From Symbiodinium natans (Eukaryota > Sar > Dinophyceae > Suessiales > Symbiodiniaceae): 64,000 nucleotides of DNA. Positions 42,666 to 54,383 of the stretch are shown here, piece after piece (the stretch's first letter is position 1; each line of letters begins with the position of its first letter). The stretch lies in the NCBI GenBank assembly GCA_905221605.1, contig CAJNDS010000913.1, forward strand, positions 62,501-126,500, given 5' to 3'. Below the pieces are notes generated by a model. The model had not been told where the DNA came from and did not search any database. It saw only the letters and a program-made list of their open reading frames with translations. Both the position numbers and the translations under genes were made by a program.

Positions 42666-43455
42666 GAATATTTTTGAAGGTGTGGCTAGGCAGATGGCCA
42701 TCGTCCCCAATGCTTCCCAAAACCTTTTTGTAGAGGGGCGGCCGTGCCCCGATTCTCAAGACCTGCAACGAGCGTGCAAGAACATCATGGTAGTTTCTAC
42801 TATTGTTACTACGAATCATTCATACCAATGTCTGCGCGAATCATTGAAACAAATCTTGTTGCACAAACCAAAGTAAGTGTGCTTCGGACCGGAAAACAAA
42901 CGGAGCAGGCGACCTGAGCCAAACACCTCAAAACAAAGAGGTGGGGGGAGGGGGCTGGGCTGCTCCTCTAGCAAAAACATGAGGATCAAGGGCCCGGAGC
43001 CAAACCTTTAAAACGCCCTGTTTGAGCGAGACAATGTCTAACAAGGAAAAACGAGTCACCTTAAGCCAAAAAAGTCTTCCTCCGTCGAAATTTTGCAGCA
43101 TGGGCCCGTGGACGGGGCCGTCCGTGTTTTCCGTTCGGTGTTGGAATGATGCGACGGCCCCGTGCGGGCCTTGATGCGCGTTGCTCGCGTAATGCAGAAC
43201 CGTATTTGCGTTTGGGTTTGTACTCATCGGGGTCCGGATTAGGATTGAAAGCTTGGGGTATACCTTGCCATTGCCACACTGTGCGGATCTGTGCGGCCAC
43301 TTGTCGGCTAGGATTCTGCACACTTTGTGAATTATTAGTTGACAACTTTCTTACCTACAAGGCAGAGTCACAAGCATGGTTGAACGACCGACTTGAAACA
43401 CCGAAGCAGAAGATCTTAAGCATCACGTGACAACCGCGGTGGCACCAAACTGTCA
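42666..43455. other. no recognisable gene
   Basis: Short frames only. Confidence 0.45.
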
Positions 43456-44190
43456 GTGAGCCGACATCGACTCCACACGGGTCACAGGTGGTTCGCGGCA
43501 GAGGGCGTCATACAGGAAGCCCACCGGGCGGAGGAGCGCTTCGCCCGTGCGCTGGAGGTAGAGGCGCGCCATCCTGGTTTGGGGGGCTGTCTTGTCAGCC
43601 CACTTCGACGGCCATGCAGAGGAACTGGTTGCAATCGAGAAGTACCGCAAGGACCCCGCAGCTGCGTCGGCATACTTGCGCCCAGCCTGCGTCAGACATG
43701 CGGGACCTTTGCTAGAAGCTTGAAGCCATGGGCGTCGATTTTCTTCATGTCAAAATGATGCACCCAAGGAGTGGCATGGACAACGCCAGGGCCGACAAGG
43801 TCGTGCAGGACGAATGGGCGCTATTTGGCCAACTGATGGTCGTCCACTTAGACCGGCTGAAGACTTGACATCTTGCATCCCTGGTCTGAATTGACAAGAT
43901 GTGTCCTTTGAGCCAAAGGTGACCTTCCGGGATGGCTTCCATATTTCCTCTCTGGGGCCACAAGCGCCCGATCATGGAGGAAGCCAGGGAGGTGTTGTAC
44001 CCAAGGCGATGCGGAGGGAAACGCATGACGATGTGTTGGAGTTTCGTTTTGCTTCGTGCAGGTTGAGGAGGTCGGATATCCGAGCCGCTGGTACGAGCGC
44101 ATCGCCAAGGCGGCCTTGGCCTTGCTGTGTTGGAGACTGGAGACTGATCGCCAGTTGTTGTCGATGGGCTGGGGGCACTTGCGACTTTGA
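43456..44190 (+). CDS. hypothetical multi-exon gene
   Basis: Three + segments look coding and are separated by frame changes: DGHAEELVAIEKYRKDPAAA with SAYLRPACVRHAGPL (about 43,595-43,715), MHPRSGMDNARADKVVQDEW with ALFGQLMVVHLDRL (about 43,760-43,860) and VEEVGYPSRWYERIAKAALA with LLCWRLETDRQLL (about 44,060-44,165, preceded by an AG|G acceptor). No family was recognised. The composition is that of a soluble helical protein. Boundaries are not resolved. Confidence 0.3.
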
Positions 44191-44610
44191 GCAGTGCTGG
44201 GCGTCAGGACACAGGTGACCATTATAAGATGCCAAAGACGTCCAGTGCAGCCCTGGAGCAGAGAAAGTTGCGCACTTTGAATAGAGGCTCGCAACCTGGC
44301 CAGCCGACCTGAAATGTCAGCCACGAATTTGCGAAGTTTTGGAGTTTTGGCTGCTATTTGATGTCTTCGTTTCAGGTGTTGCTGGCGTATGGAATGCGCA
44401 CCTCAGCTGAGCAGTGTCATTGTTGTTTTTTGAAGGTGATGGAAGAGGAGTGAACGTGTTTCATTGGACTTCTTCACCCCTGCAAGCCTCTCGCTTGAGG
44501 AACTTGCCAGCCGCTTCTGCGTCCCTGGTTGACCTGGTGGTTTAAAGACGTTGGCCATTCGTCTACCTGCTGCCGGGGAAGGGTCAGGTCCCGAAGAAGA
44601 CCATGGCAAC

Positions 44611-44723
44611 ATATGGGGGTTTCCGAAGAAAGGGGTACCCTTCTGGGGGGTTCCTTTAAAGAAGGATTCTAATTATTCTTTTGGGGGTACATGAAGGGTA
44701 CCCCTATTTGGGGGAATACCCAT
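44611..44723. mobile_element. MITE-like element, copy 1
   Basis: A 113-bp element starts ATATGGGGGTTTCC and ends GGGAATACCCAT. Its ends form a short imperfect inverted repeat (ATGGG / CCCAT). It is flanked by a perfect 8-bp direct repeat ATGGCAAC at 44,603-44,610 and 44,724-44,731, as expected for a target-site duplication. The interior consists of GGGGTACCC/GGGGGTAC words. A related copy lies at 58,158-58,311. An 8-bp duplication is typical of hAT-type transposases, which is only an inference about what moved it. Confidence 0.7.
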
Positions 44724-44731
44724 ATGGCAAC

Positions 44732-45533
44732 TATCATGGCTGCTTGGGCCGCTTGGCAGGGAAGTTTGAAGCCCCTTGCCGGATAGTTTGCATGCCAGCT
44801 GCGCAGCCTGATCTTGCCTGGGATGAAAAAGGCAACGCCGGTGACGGGCCTTGCTTGACGTTCTGTTTGTGCCTGTGCTTGCCCGACTTCTGTGTTCCGG
44901 CAGTTGTCTACCGGTTTATGAGCTTGTGCCTGGCCCAGGTTCACGAACAACGACCATTTGTGGCAGGCAGCTGTCAATCGTCGCAAGGAGCGGCGAAGAA
45001 AGAGTGAGGTACCTGTGCAAATAGATGACTCACGTGCGCCAGATCGTGGTTGCGTTGTTGAGGAGGGCCGCCTTGCGGATGATGAGGAGGTGCTCTCAGC
45101 TCAGGGCTCCTGAGTTGGTTCTTCTCATCTCTTCGCTCGTCGCAGACGCGACGTAGAAGTGCAGCCCATGAGTCCCATGAGACTTTTCTCAGACTCCCTG
45201 CGCTGCCAAGTCCGCGCCTTGATCGCTGCCGCAGCGTCGTTGGCCTCAGCGGGTCCTTGCGTGAGAGTGGCGCGGCATTCATCAATGCAGGAAGGTATGG
45301 TCTTCTTGTGAAGTGTTGCATCACGTCACTGTGATGCTTAGAACATTCCGCATTTGGCTGCGAGATCGTAGCGCAGAGTAGCCAGTGGACTGCCACAGGA
45401 TCCGTTGGATCTTTCCCGTCCGGTAGTGGCCTGGTACCTGTTTGGCCCTTGTGTCGTTTCGAGGTGGTTTCAGCAAGCATAGCCATGACTTAAGAGTAGC
45501 TGGGGGCTAAACAGGTACTCGATAGATCTCGAT
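44732..45533. other. no recognisable gene; possible upstream exon of the ABC transporter
   Basis: Short frames only. An AG|G acceptor at about 45,514 would open a frame continuous with the transporter's first ATG, so a 5' exon may lie in this stretch. Confidence 0.4.
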
Positions 45534-47598
45534 ATGCATGTATCCGTGGACAATTTGAGCGTCACGGCACTGCCGTCACGTACTCTGCTTCAGCATGTGG
45601 CTTGTTCGGTGCATGCTGGCGAGATGGTGGCACTAATGGGTCCATCTGGAGCAGGCAAGACTACCCTGTTGAACTGCTTGGTCGGACGCTGTGCCGGAAG
45701 CATTCGTGGAAACATCAACTACAACGGCAAGTCCTTCAAACAGGTTCGCAATTTCATAGGCTATGTCACGCAGGAGGACATCATGTACGAGACTCTCACT
45801 CCACGGGAGAATCTCACCTTTGCGGCTGGGTTGGTTCTCTCCCAGCTATCTCCAGAAGATCGGAGATCTGCAGTTGAAGACGTGATCCGGAAGCTGAACC
45901 TCCAGAAATGTGCAAACACCCCAGTGGGATCTCCTGGCCTTGTGCGAGGCATCTCTGGGGGAGAGAGGAAGCGCACTAATGTGGCCCTGTCACTTCTCGG
46001 AAAGCCGGCGCTTCTTCTTCTGGATGAGCCTACAAGTGGACTCGACAGCAAGATGTCTGACTCCCTCGTCCAGGACGTGAAGGAGGTGGCACTCGATGGA
46101 TGCACTGCCATCGCCACCATCCACCAGCCCTCTGAAGCAGTTTTCAATCGCTTTGACAAGGTGCTGCTTCTTCTTGCTGGACAAGTTGTTTATTACGGCC
46201 CGATTGCGGGCCTGCGCAACTCGATGTCTGGATTGGGCTTCCAATGTCCAGATGGCATACCTCTGCCTGAGCTGCTACTTGATGTGTTGGAGAGGCCAGG
46301 CTCAGCAGAGGAACAGCAGGAGCAGCGGAAGAGGCTTCACCAGCTGCGTACCTTGACACCAGGTGCGGGTTCTTCATCAGCTGCACATGTCGAATTCCAA
46401 CCGTTAAGCTCGTTAAGCTCACAAAGATCTTCCAGGGCAGCCTTGTGGCAGCAGCTGAGAATTCTTCTCAGCAGAGAGTTGGTGAACCTACGGCGCAGCA
46501 AGGTCCTCACAATTGTTCGGACAGTGCAGACTGTGGGAGCGTCGATTCTTGTCGGGCTCATCTTTCTGCAGCTTGGACATAACATTTCTGGTGTTCAAGC
46601 TCGGATGTTCGCAAGCTTCCTCGTTGTCTTCACACAGTTCTTGTTTGCAATGCTGGGTGTGGTGAATGCCTTTCCTGCCGAACGGGCGGTGTTCTTACGT
46701 GAAACCCAAGATGGTTTGTATCATCCTGCAGCCTTCTACCTCGCAAAGACATTGCTTGACACGTTGATGCAATGTGTCTTTCCCATATTTGTGGTCGCCA
46801 TTGCCTATCCGATGATCGGTCTGAACGCTGAATCAGTGGATCGCATCTTTCTCTTCTACGTCATCCTTTGCGTCGTGTCCAACTGCGGTTCGGCAGTGGG
46901 ATTCATGGTGTCAGCTGCAGTTCCAACTGTCAGCTTGGCACTTTCCATAGCTCCTGGTCTCGTGATGCCACAGATGCTGCTGTCTGGGATATTCGTCAAG
47001 GCCTTGGCAGGGCTCATGTCAACGCATTGCTTTATGCTTGACCCTTGCCTGTTGCTTTAACTGTCCACGTTGTCTTGGCCTCTCAGCAGATTCTAGATGA
47101 TTCTAGTACCTGTGCTTGTGGAGTTTGACATGTCTTGACCTGGAGGTGCATGACTTGCCTCAGCCCTTCAACGCGCTCAGCTACCTCATGGTGGCACGAT
47201 ACGCGGTTCAGGCAACCGTGACAAATGAATTTTCGTGTCAGGCCAAGGAGGCATGTGATCCGCTCGTATGGCGACAGGAAACAGGGGAGAGATGTGCCTT
47301 GTCACCTTGTGATTTCTGCTGCACCTCTCACGATGTTGCCGCATCTGGTGGAATTTGCCCCGTTTTGAGCTGTGACGACGCACTGAACTTCCTGCAGATG
47401 AACGAGGCATGGCCAGTGGGCACCGATCATGCCGACACCGTCCTGTACAATGTTACGGCCTTGCTCGTTTTGCTGCTTTTATTCCGACTGCAAGGGCTTA
47501 ACATTCTGTTGATGTGCCATCGTCGGGTAACTACTGGCCGGTATCTTCCATGCAGCTGCGCACCCCGACGAAGAACCATCAAGAAAGATACAGAGTAG
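45534..47598 (+). CDS. ABCG-type half ABC transporter
   Basis: A membrane exporter of the ABCG (White/WBC) subfamily with an N-terminal ATPase and a C-terminal ABC2 membrane domain. Exon 1 is 45534-47000 and exon 2 is 47146-47598; the intron 47001-47145 starts GC and ends GGAG|G, and joining gives about 639 residues. Walker A is GPSGAGKTT (36-44), the signature SGGE (141-144), Walker B LLLLDEP with D164-E165, and the H-loop histidine is in IHQPS (197). Membrane segments lie at about 335-355, 360-381, 410-432, 440-461 and 468-490, with the last in exon 2 (VLYNVTALLVLLLLF) after the Cys-rich extracellular loop. LPQPFNALSYLMVARY is the classic ABCG block before that loop. It functions as a dimer; substrate unknown. 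The start ATG is 45,534, but the reading frame is open upstream to an AG|G acceptor, so an N-terminal exon may be missing. Confidence 0.92.
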
Positions 47599-48810
47599 CT
47601 GAAGCGTCACTTCCAGTAATGGTAAAGTCTCTGTGGCTGGACATGGCTGGACGACTTACAAGCTGCGCTTTAGACGGTCCCCATTACGTATGCTGAGTCA
47701 TGCAATCCCGCAGCCAGTTTGAGCCAAACGCAGTGCCCCAGAAGAATGACGGGCGGAGTGTTGGTTGAACTTGTTTTCTGCACCTCTGTCGTTAAACACG
47801 ATGTGGGGCATGGATTGCATTTTTCCAGCTCTGCATGCATATGCTCGACTCAGCTTTGTACAGGACTTTCCAGGCTGGTGACATGAAATCACGCCCGATT
47901 AGCGAGTTTCGGCAGGGTGGGGGGTCTTCATGCTGTGTATCCTGACGGTGGAATGAGAAGTCTTAAGTAGTATGACAGTATGAGGACTTGCAGCAGCACC
48001 AGATGAGGATTAGGCAAGGTGAATGTCAAAACAGCCACCCCGCTCTCAGAATGACGCAAGCAATCTCTGCATCCAATGTTGGCATGGGGGTAGATAGGTT
48101 GCCTGGCTCAGAAATGTCGCTTCGATGGGGAGGGTAGAGCGTGACCAGAGCATGCAGACTTGCCGGAACAGACATGAGGCCATGCTGCTTCATTTTTGCG
48201 TCTGTGACTTCGCATCTTTTTGGCGAAAGCGCTGGACGCAGCCACCATCTGAGAACACGGGTGGGCCACCTGCATGATCAGTAGAGGGAGGTGTAAGCAT
48301 GGCAAACCCAAGGCTGGGCTACCTGTCAGCAAGCGACCAATTTCGCGTTCGCACGACTTCTGGCGTGTGGGCCTTTGCCGTGGCATCGTGGAGATTTGAT
48401 GCCTGCCTCTTCTGTGTGCTTAGTACCATGCTACCGTCAATGTGTCGCAATTGAGGCCATGATGGCCCGCTTCTACCGTTTACAGTGCGAGAATCGGCAA
48501 TGGGAGGTGGCTCTTCGAAGGGTGGGTTTATAAGAAGGTAACCGGCAGAACTGTTACTTGTTCGGGGGATTTCCCCGGCGCGAACACAGTTTATATATCA
48601 AGGCCCGAGAGCTCTTTGAAGCGATGTGCGTCATCAAGGATGCCGAGGCCAGCCCTGGCTTGCCATAGCTTCCGGTGTTGTGTTCGACATGTTCGACGCG
48701 TGACTGACCGAAGAATTAGCTGAATCTGGTCATGTGCAGTCCTTGTGCCGCAGCTTGGTATCCAAGGTGCCCTAATTAAGAGTTAGGTTCCAGTCAGATG
48801 AAAGCGCAGC
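47599..48810. other. no recognisable gene
   Basis: Short frames on both strands without domains; intergenic between the transporter and the channel. Confidence 0.5.
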
Positions 48811-50343
48811 ATGGCTGACTCACTACAGTCCACATGCTCGCGGCCTGATGAGCCGGTCATGACGGAGCATCCTGAAAAAGCTCTGCGCTACTTGTTGTCC
48901 GAGATGTTGGAGGAGCAGCCACGGTCTGTCACCTCCAACAGCCTACCGCAGTCCCATGAAGAAGCCAAAAAACCCTATGAAGCCGGAGGACAAACTGCGG
49001 TCTTTTGAGCTGCGGCTCGAGGCACGCTTGCGAGACCTGCTGCGCCGGGAAGTGGTGCCTAGAGTCAGGCCTGAGCCTCTGACATCCCTGTAACTCCCTG
49101 TTCAGCCTTGAGCAGTGGTCGTCGATTGAGGCGTCATGGTGAGCTGGGAGGAGATGTTGCTACGGCACCTCGGCTACTTCGACTTTTTGTTCCTAAGACA
49201 TGTGCCTTGTCTGGTTCCAAGGAGTCCGAAGTCTCTTCTAACTTCCCGCATCTTCTCACGATGCCCCCGACACTCATCGGTTCCGCCGACCTCACGGAAA
49301 GCAGCAGCAAGGAGAGTGTTGCACACGGCATGCTAAACCGCCTGCGGTTCTTCAACTAGACATCGGTTTGCCGCGAAAGAATGTCTGAGAGGCAGATCTT
49401 ACCTTTCGGAAGGATCGTGCGGATGAGGACCTCTCTAAGCTGTAGACTTGAAGCCGTCGTGAAACATAGCTTTCTCAGCTGCAAAGCTTGGCGATTTGCA
49501 GGAGGATGGCACTCCCCGGACCAAGGCGAAGAGATTGAGCTTATCTTTCGGTGCCACGGGCGACGAGACGCGCCGTGAACATGCGCGGAGCCTCCGGAGC
49601 TCAAATGCTTCTCATGACAAGATCAAGCCGACATTGGTGCAAAGGTGTATGAGGCTTTGGGGGGGCTGAATGTTGGGGATTGTTGGGGTTTGCACGCAAT
49701 CTTGCACGATCTTGCACGTCATCGAAGTAAGTACCGCTGCGGATGCCCAATGACTGTCGCTGGAAGGAGCAGTACGGTTGACATGTGCCTTGCCGTGGTG
49801 ATTTTATTGAGCTCGCTGCTGGTCGGCTTCGAGGCGGGGCAGGGTGTGCACATCCCTGCACCATTCAGCAATATTCCGCACCAGGTACAGTACACGGCCA
49901 CGGACAACACAACGGCCCTTCCAACTGCATTTGCTCCACGCTCAGTATTCCTAGTGCTCTCTGCCATCTGTATTCAGTATTCCTGCCATCTGTCTAGAGC
50001 TCCTTGAATGTTGAGCGGGACCCTTTGCCAGGTAGCAGTCCGCATCACCCTCAACATTGTCTTTGCTCTTGAACTTCTTCTGCGACTGCTTCCTGGCATT
50101 GTCTCGGGCAACTTCTCCCTGCGCAGCTTGCTCTCTCTCTTTTTTTTGTCGCGGAGCTGTGCCATTTTCAGGTATGCCTTCGGTTGGCGATTGTCTGTGC
50201 GCCAAGCTGGCTGTGTCTGGTTCTTGTTCGATACTTTTCTGGCCGTGGGGTCGGCCATAGAGCTCAGTCTGGAGCCTTGGCGCGCAGACTTAGAGGCCCC
50301 CAAGATGCTCCCTGAAGCCTTGTGGTTCTTGGGGCCTTTTTTT

Positions 50344-50376
<33 letters not shown>

Positions 50377-52501
50377 CTCTGTTTTGAACCGGAAGATATA
50401 CCTTTGAAGGTAAACCCGAAACCCTAACCCCCCCCCCTCCCCCTTAAAAAAAAGAAGAGGACCTCCACAGCTTCTTCCATGAGCCCTTGGAGGGAATGCC
50501 CGGCTTCTCGCAGTTACGCCTGCTGAAGATCCTCCGGGTGCCTTGGCGAAAAGTTGTGGGTTTAGGGTTTAGGGTTTAGGGTTTAGGGTTTAGGGTTTAG
50601 GGTTTAGGGTTTAGGAGCAGCCGTGATCAGCCATGTGTGAGGTGACGCGATTACTACGTGCACTTCGCATCCCCTCCCTCTTGAAATATGTTGGGCCTTT
50701 GCAGACCCTGGCCTCTCAGCTCAACAGAGGACAACCTCGGTCGACCACTTGCAGAACACTTCTCTGTGTGTTCTTTTGCTGCGAACTTTCGAGGCGGCTT
50801 TGATGAAAGCGTAGGTTTGAATGATCATCGGCGCGCTTAGCGCAACCACGTGTTGGGCCGTGTCAAGTTCCCCAAGAGAAGCTGAACACTGTGTTCAGAG
50901 AGTCGCCTAGGTTTCTTCAATTTCGCACACTCTGTGGTATCTGGTCTGGGCCGTTGCTTGTCAAAATATGCAGCAGGATGCACTGAATGGAGATGCCCAG
51001 AAACATCTCAAAAGTCAGCCCATAAGAGATTGCCGGGCTGTCTGGACCTTAGCCTTGGCAAAGTGCTGCGATGAGGCGGTGCTACTCGTTCTCATGATCT
51101 ACACTGTGCCCGGGAACAACTAGTCACGCAGTTTTTTGTTTGAAGATGGTTGATGTTCATCACGAAGGGATGTGTAGATTCTAGATGGGTATAGACTTAT
51201 TGTATGGCCATGTTCCGTATGCCGAATTCCTTCATGCTCAATTGCCCATCAGCTGGTATCGACCTGAGGTTTTCTGTGAGAATGCTTGTGCTCGTCCTGT
51301 GCTTGTCTGCTTCAGGTCTCCATTCTCTTCGCCCAAACGGTCACAGCCCATGTGATGGCCGAGGGGCTGGAAGTCGTGGAGGATGCGGAGTCAGCCTTGA
51401 CCCTTCAACGCACAAAGACCCCCCGCAGTCGATTTGTTTGTGATCCCTGCGCCTCTCCAACTCTAACGATCCTGTCTACCGTGCTGCCGTGCAAGGCTGG
51501 AGTTCTGGAGGGACCTCTTCACATCAATGACCACTTGCTTCATGGCCATTTCGGGTGGCATCAACTGGCAGCTCGTGTACGTTCCCTTGAATGACTTGGA
51601 TCCGGTGATGGGAGTGATCTTCATACTGTATATCTCTTTCACGTACTTTGCGCTGCTGAACATACTGACTGGCGTGTTCTGCAACAGTGCTATGGAAGCA
51701 TTATCACGGGACCCTGACATTGTCGCCATCTCTAAAGATGCCACGAACATGCGAAACCAATTGCCGAAGGCTCAGCTGCATGTCAATGTGTTCTTATCGT
51801 TATCTTGTCTGTGGGTTTTGCCATGTCGGGGGTCAGCAGCGGGCGAATTGTCTGAGGCTAAACCTGTTCTACTTCATTGACAAGGATGACTCCGATGGCA
51901 TCACGCTGGATGAGTTTGAGGAGCCTTGGGTTGATTGGCGTCCTTCAATGCTCAGCGCAAAGCAAAGATGGGCCAAGCTAAGGTATGGATGGCAGAGGAG
52001 AACGGCAAGTTTACCCTGCAAGCCTTGGGGATCGAGGGAGGCACGCGGCTTTTTCATACTGAAACAGGGATGTTTCAAAGCAGTCCTTCTTTGAATTGAA
52101 ACATGTTGCGAGGGGACGCTTGGACTCTGTTCAAGCTTCTGGATGAAGAAGCTTGTGGTGCAATTTCGAAAGAGGCCCCAACCTCAGCTGCAATCACATC
52201 AAGGCTACTGGGAGGCTACTGCTCTCCGAACTCCGACAGTTAAGGCCTTTGTGGATGGCTGCCTGCGCTTGCGCGGCAGTGCTTCAGGCGGAACGATGCG
52301 TTATCTTCCCCAGTTCCCGACTGCCTGACTTGCCGTCTAGGTGTGGACATGGCCACGTTGCGCTGCGAGTCGAGGGCAATGCAAGAACTCCTTGGTTTGC
52401 TCGTCATGCGGCTGGATGCGGCGGTGGGTCCGAGAGCACGTAGGCAGGTTGCATCGATTCGCCACACCACCACAACAGAATGTTCCGAGCATTGGCTTTA
52501 A
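48811..52501 (+). CDS. single-domain voltage-gated cation channel with EF-hands
   Basis: A plasma-membrane ion channel with one six-helix domain. Recognised parts, in exons: a cytoplasmic N-terminus (48,811 to about 49,090, helical RSFELRLEARLRDLLRRE); S1 TVDMCLAVVILLSSLLVGFE (about 49,777-49,836); S2 TLNIVFALELLLRLL (about 50,050); S3 VWFLFDTFLAVGSAIE (about 50,214-50,262); S4 QLRLLKILRVTRLLRALR, joined across the intron 50538-50641, with a basic residue at every third position; the S4-S5 linker LLKYVGPLQTLASQL; S5 ending MIYTVSILFAQTVTAH, joined across intron 51106-51315; a pore loop with AISGGINW (about 51,545); and S6 VIFILYISFTYFALLNILTG (about 51,617-51,676). Then comes an EF-hand loop DKDDSDGITLDE (51,879-51,914), a second degenerate EF-hand (LFKLLDEEACGAIS, about 52,120-52,175), VDGCLRLRGSAS and VDMATLRCESRAMQ. 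An in-frame stop is at 52,499-52,501. Four subunits would be needed. Ion selectivity is not certain. The exact start and some junctions are unresolved. Confidence 0.85.
50346..50376 (+). repeat. 31-base poly-G in a channel intron
   Basis: An uninterrupted G run, preceded by a T run, lies between the S3 and S4 exons. A CCCTAA/C-run patch follows at 50,424-50,443. Confidence 0.95.
50538..50641 (+). other. 104-bp intron splitting S4, mostly telomeric repeat
   Basis: GT-AG intron between codons for ILR and VTR, with an AG|G acceptor. Removing it restores an S4 helix with R, K, R, R, R, R at every third position, which strongly supports the boundaries. Bases 50,561-50,615 inside it are (TTTAGGG)7 plus TTTAGG. 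Confidence 0.85.
50561..50615 (+). repeat. interstitial telomere repeat (TTTAGGG)~7.9
   Basis: Seven perfect TTTAGGG units plus six bases of an eighth. This is the Arabidopsis-type telomere unit used in dinoflagellates. Confidence 0.98.
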
Positions 52502-54383
52502 GACTTGGCCCTTGTTCAGGCCATCTCTTCCTAAGAGGCTGTCCAAGCGGAGTGTGGATACAATTGGATAGATTCATCTGTGGAATCTGTGCATGAATGT
52601 TTTTTTGCCGATTTATGAATTGGTCGCTTCCCCACCAGTGCGGCACGCAATTCTGCGAAATTCAGTGCATCGAAGCATGGCAGACGGCTCCTGGCCAGTG
52701 ATGGGTGACGAGTATGGAGATACGTAGCTGCTGAGTCTCTGCACGCCATGGCCCCCGCATGGGGCATGCCAGGAATCGGCTTTCCATGTTGCAATATGTT
52801 GCATGGCAGCAAAATTCCCAGAGCTCTCAGAGACGACCCGCGTTTGTAGCCGGTTGATGTAATGCTCTCTGTTTCTCTCTCTGAGAATCTCTGCGCAGTG
52901 GAAGGGCACCTCATCGCTTGAAGAGCGATTTTATGTGCAACCGACCATGCCATACAATATCTGCTCCGTGCTCCCACATTGTGGGGGCTTCCGGTTGAAT
53001 ACATTGCCTGCTTTATGTTGCTTCCTTGCCATCTAGGGACAGCCTCTCAACGAGAGGGTATGGGCGCCTATTTCTTGCGAGGACCAACTCATGCAAGCTC
53101 GTGCAAAAAAGCGTCCCAGACACACGGCAGCCGCACGTAGGACAGAGAGCTTGCAACAAATGGGCCTTTGTGCTGCTCGTGAGCCTCAGGCGGTGGCAGC
53201 AGATGTTGAAGTGGGAATTCTCATCCGGGCCGATCCCAAGTTTCCAGCCCATGGTCTCAGATTTCGGAGCATTTGAAGTCGGCGAACGCGCAGAACTGCA
53301 CGGCACGGCAACTTCTGCTATAACTCTGCGGGGTTGCAGCGGTTCGACTTGTACCGAGGCCGGACCATGCGGGCCATCCTGGCCAGCTTCTCCACGGCAG
53401 GTGCGGTGGGCACACCATCAGAATCGAACACTGAATGCCTTGAATGCCACTTCTGAAAAGTAACTCATGTGACTCCCTGCAAGACCCCGTTAAGGAACGG
53501 CATTTGAATAGCTCTGCCTTTGCATGGCTTCTAAGGTGCCGTACCTGGAGCTGGCAAGGCAACTAGAGGTGGCAACCCAACAGCTCACTCTTTCGAAGCG
53601 GCGTCGTGTTCAACTGTTGAGTTTTGTGCCATGTGGGTCGAGGCCAACGGCAAGCACTTTGATGCCTGGCTGTTGTATGGCAAGGCAACTGAGGCTCGTG
53701 CAAAACTTGTTTTGGTTGTGCTTGCTTCTGGAGACGAATGACGAGCGCCTTTGTTGAGCGAGCTTGTTATGGGCCGAAGAATCATGCCCAAACCGTCCAG
53801 AAACAGCACAGTCGCGCAGTACACTGGACTCGCAGACGTATTTCCCGCAATAGTTTGGAGGGCACGTGTGTGCGCGCGGAACGCGAACGCCAGGGAAAGA
53901 CCTCCGCCGAGATCTTCCGACGCAGGGCAGCTTGCGCCCTGGCTGCGGCCCTGGATGGCCCCAGATACCTTTTCCATGGACTCTGGGCGCTGCGCCAGAA
54001 AATCAGAGCTCAGGCCGCGAATCTCGCTGCCAATGCCGTTGCAGACGCATGCACGGGAGTGGAGATGGGGGATGTCTGCAGCCAAGTGCCTGTCCGCTTG
54101 TTGTCAGCTGCGCCAGGCGTTCAATGCTAAATCCGCTAGAGCTGACCATGACCGAGGTTCTGTGCCACGAAGTGGTGGTCGCAGGCTTAGGTATCACTTT
54201 GCCGAGCATCCCGGTGCACAGCTGCTTTGAATTGAATTTTCGCGAAATATGTGCAAGGGTTGCCCTCACATGTTGACTGACAACCATTCACAGTGCGCCC
54301 GCTCACAGTACCGGATACGAACGGGAGCGCACTTGAAGTGATGTCATAGGGAAACGTCGCAGAGGACATCGAGCTCAAACCAG
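52502..54383. other. no convincing gene
   Basis: A 145-codon + frame (53,026-53,463) and a 159-codon + frame (53,751-54,230) have no recognised domain. VEANGKHFDAWLLYGKATEA (about 53,637-53,700) has coding character but stays isolated. Confidence 0.4.

Noticed and set aside
42212-42733. Glycine-rich protein of 173 codons
   Set aside because: Its glycine stretch is the 87-base poly-G; flanking translation has no domain.
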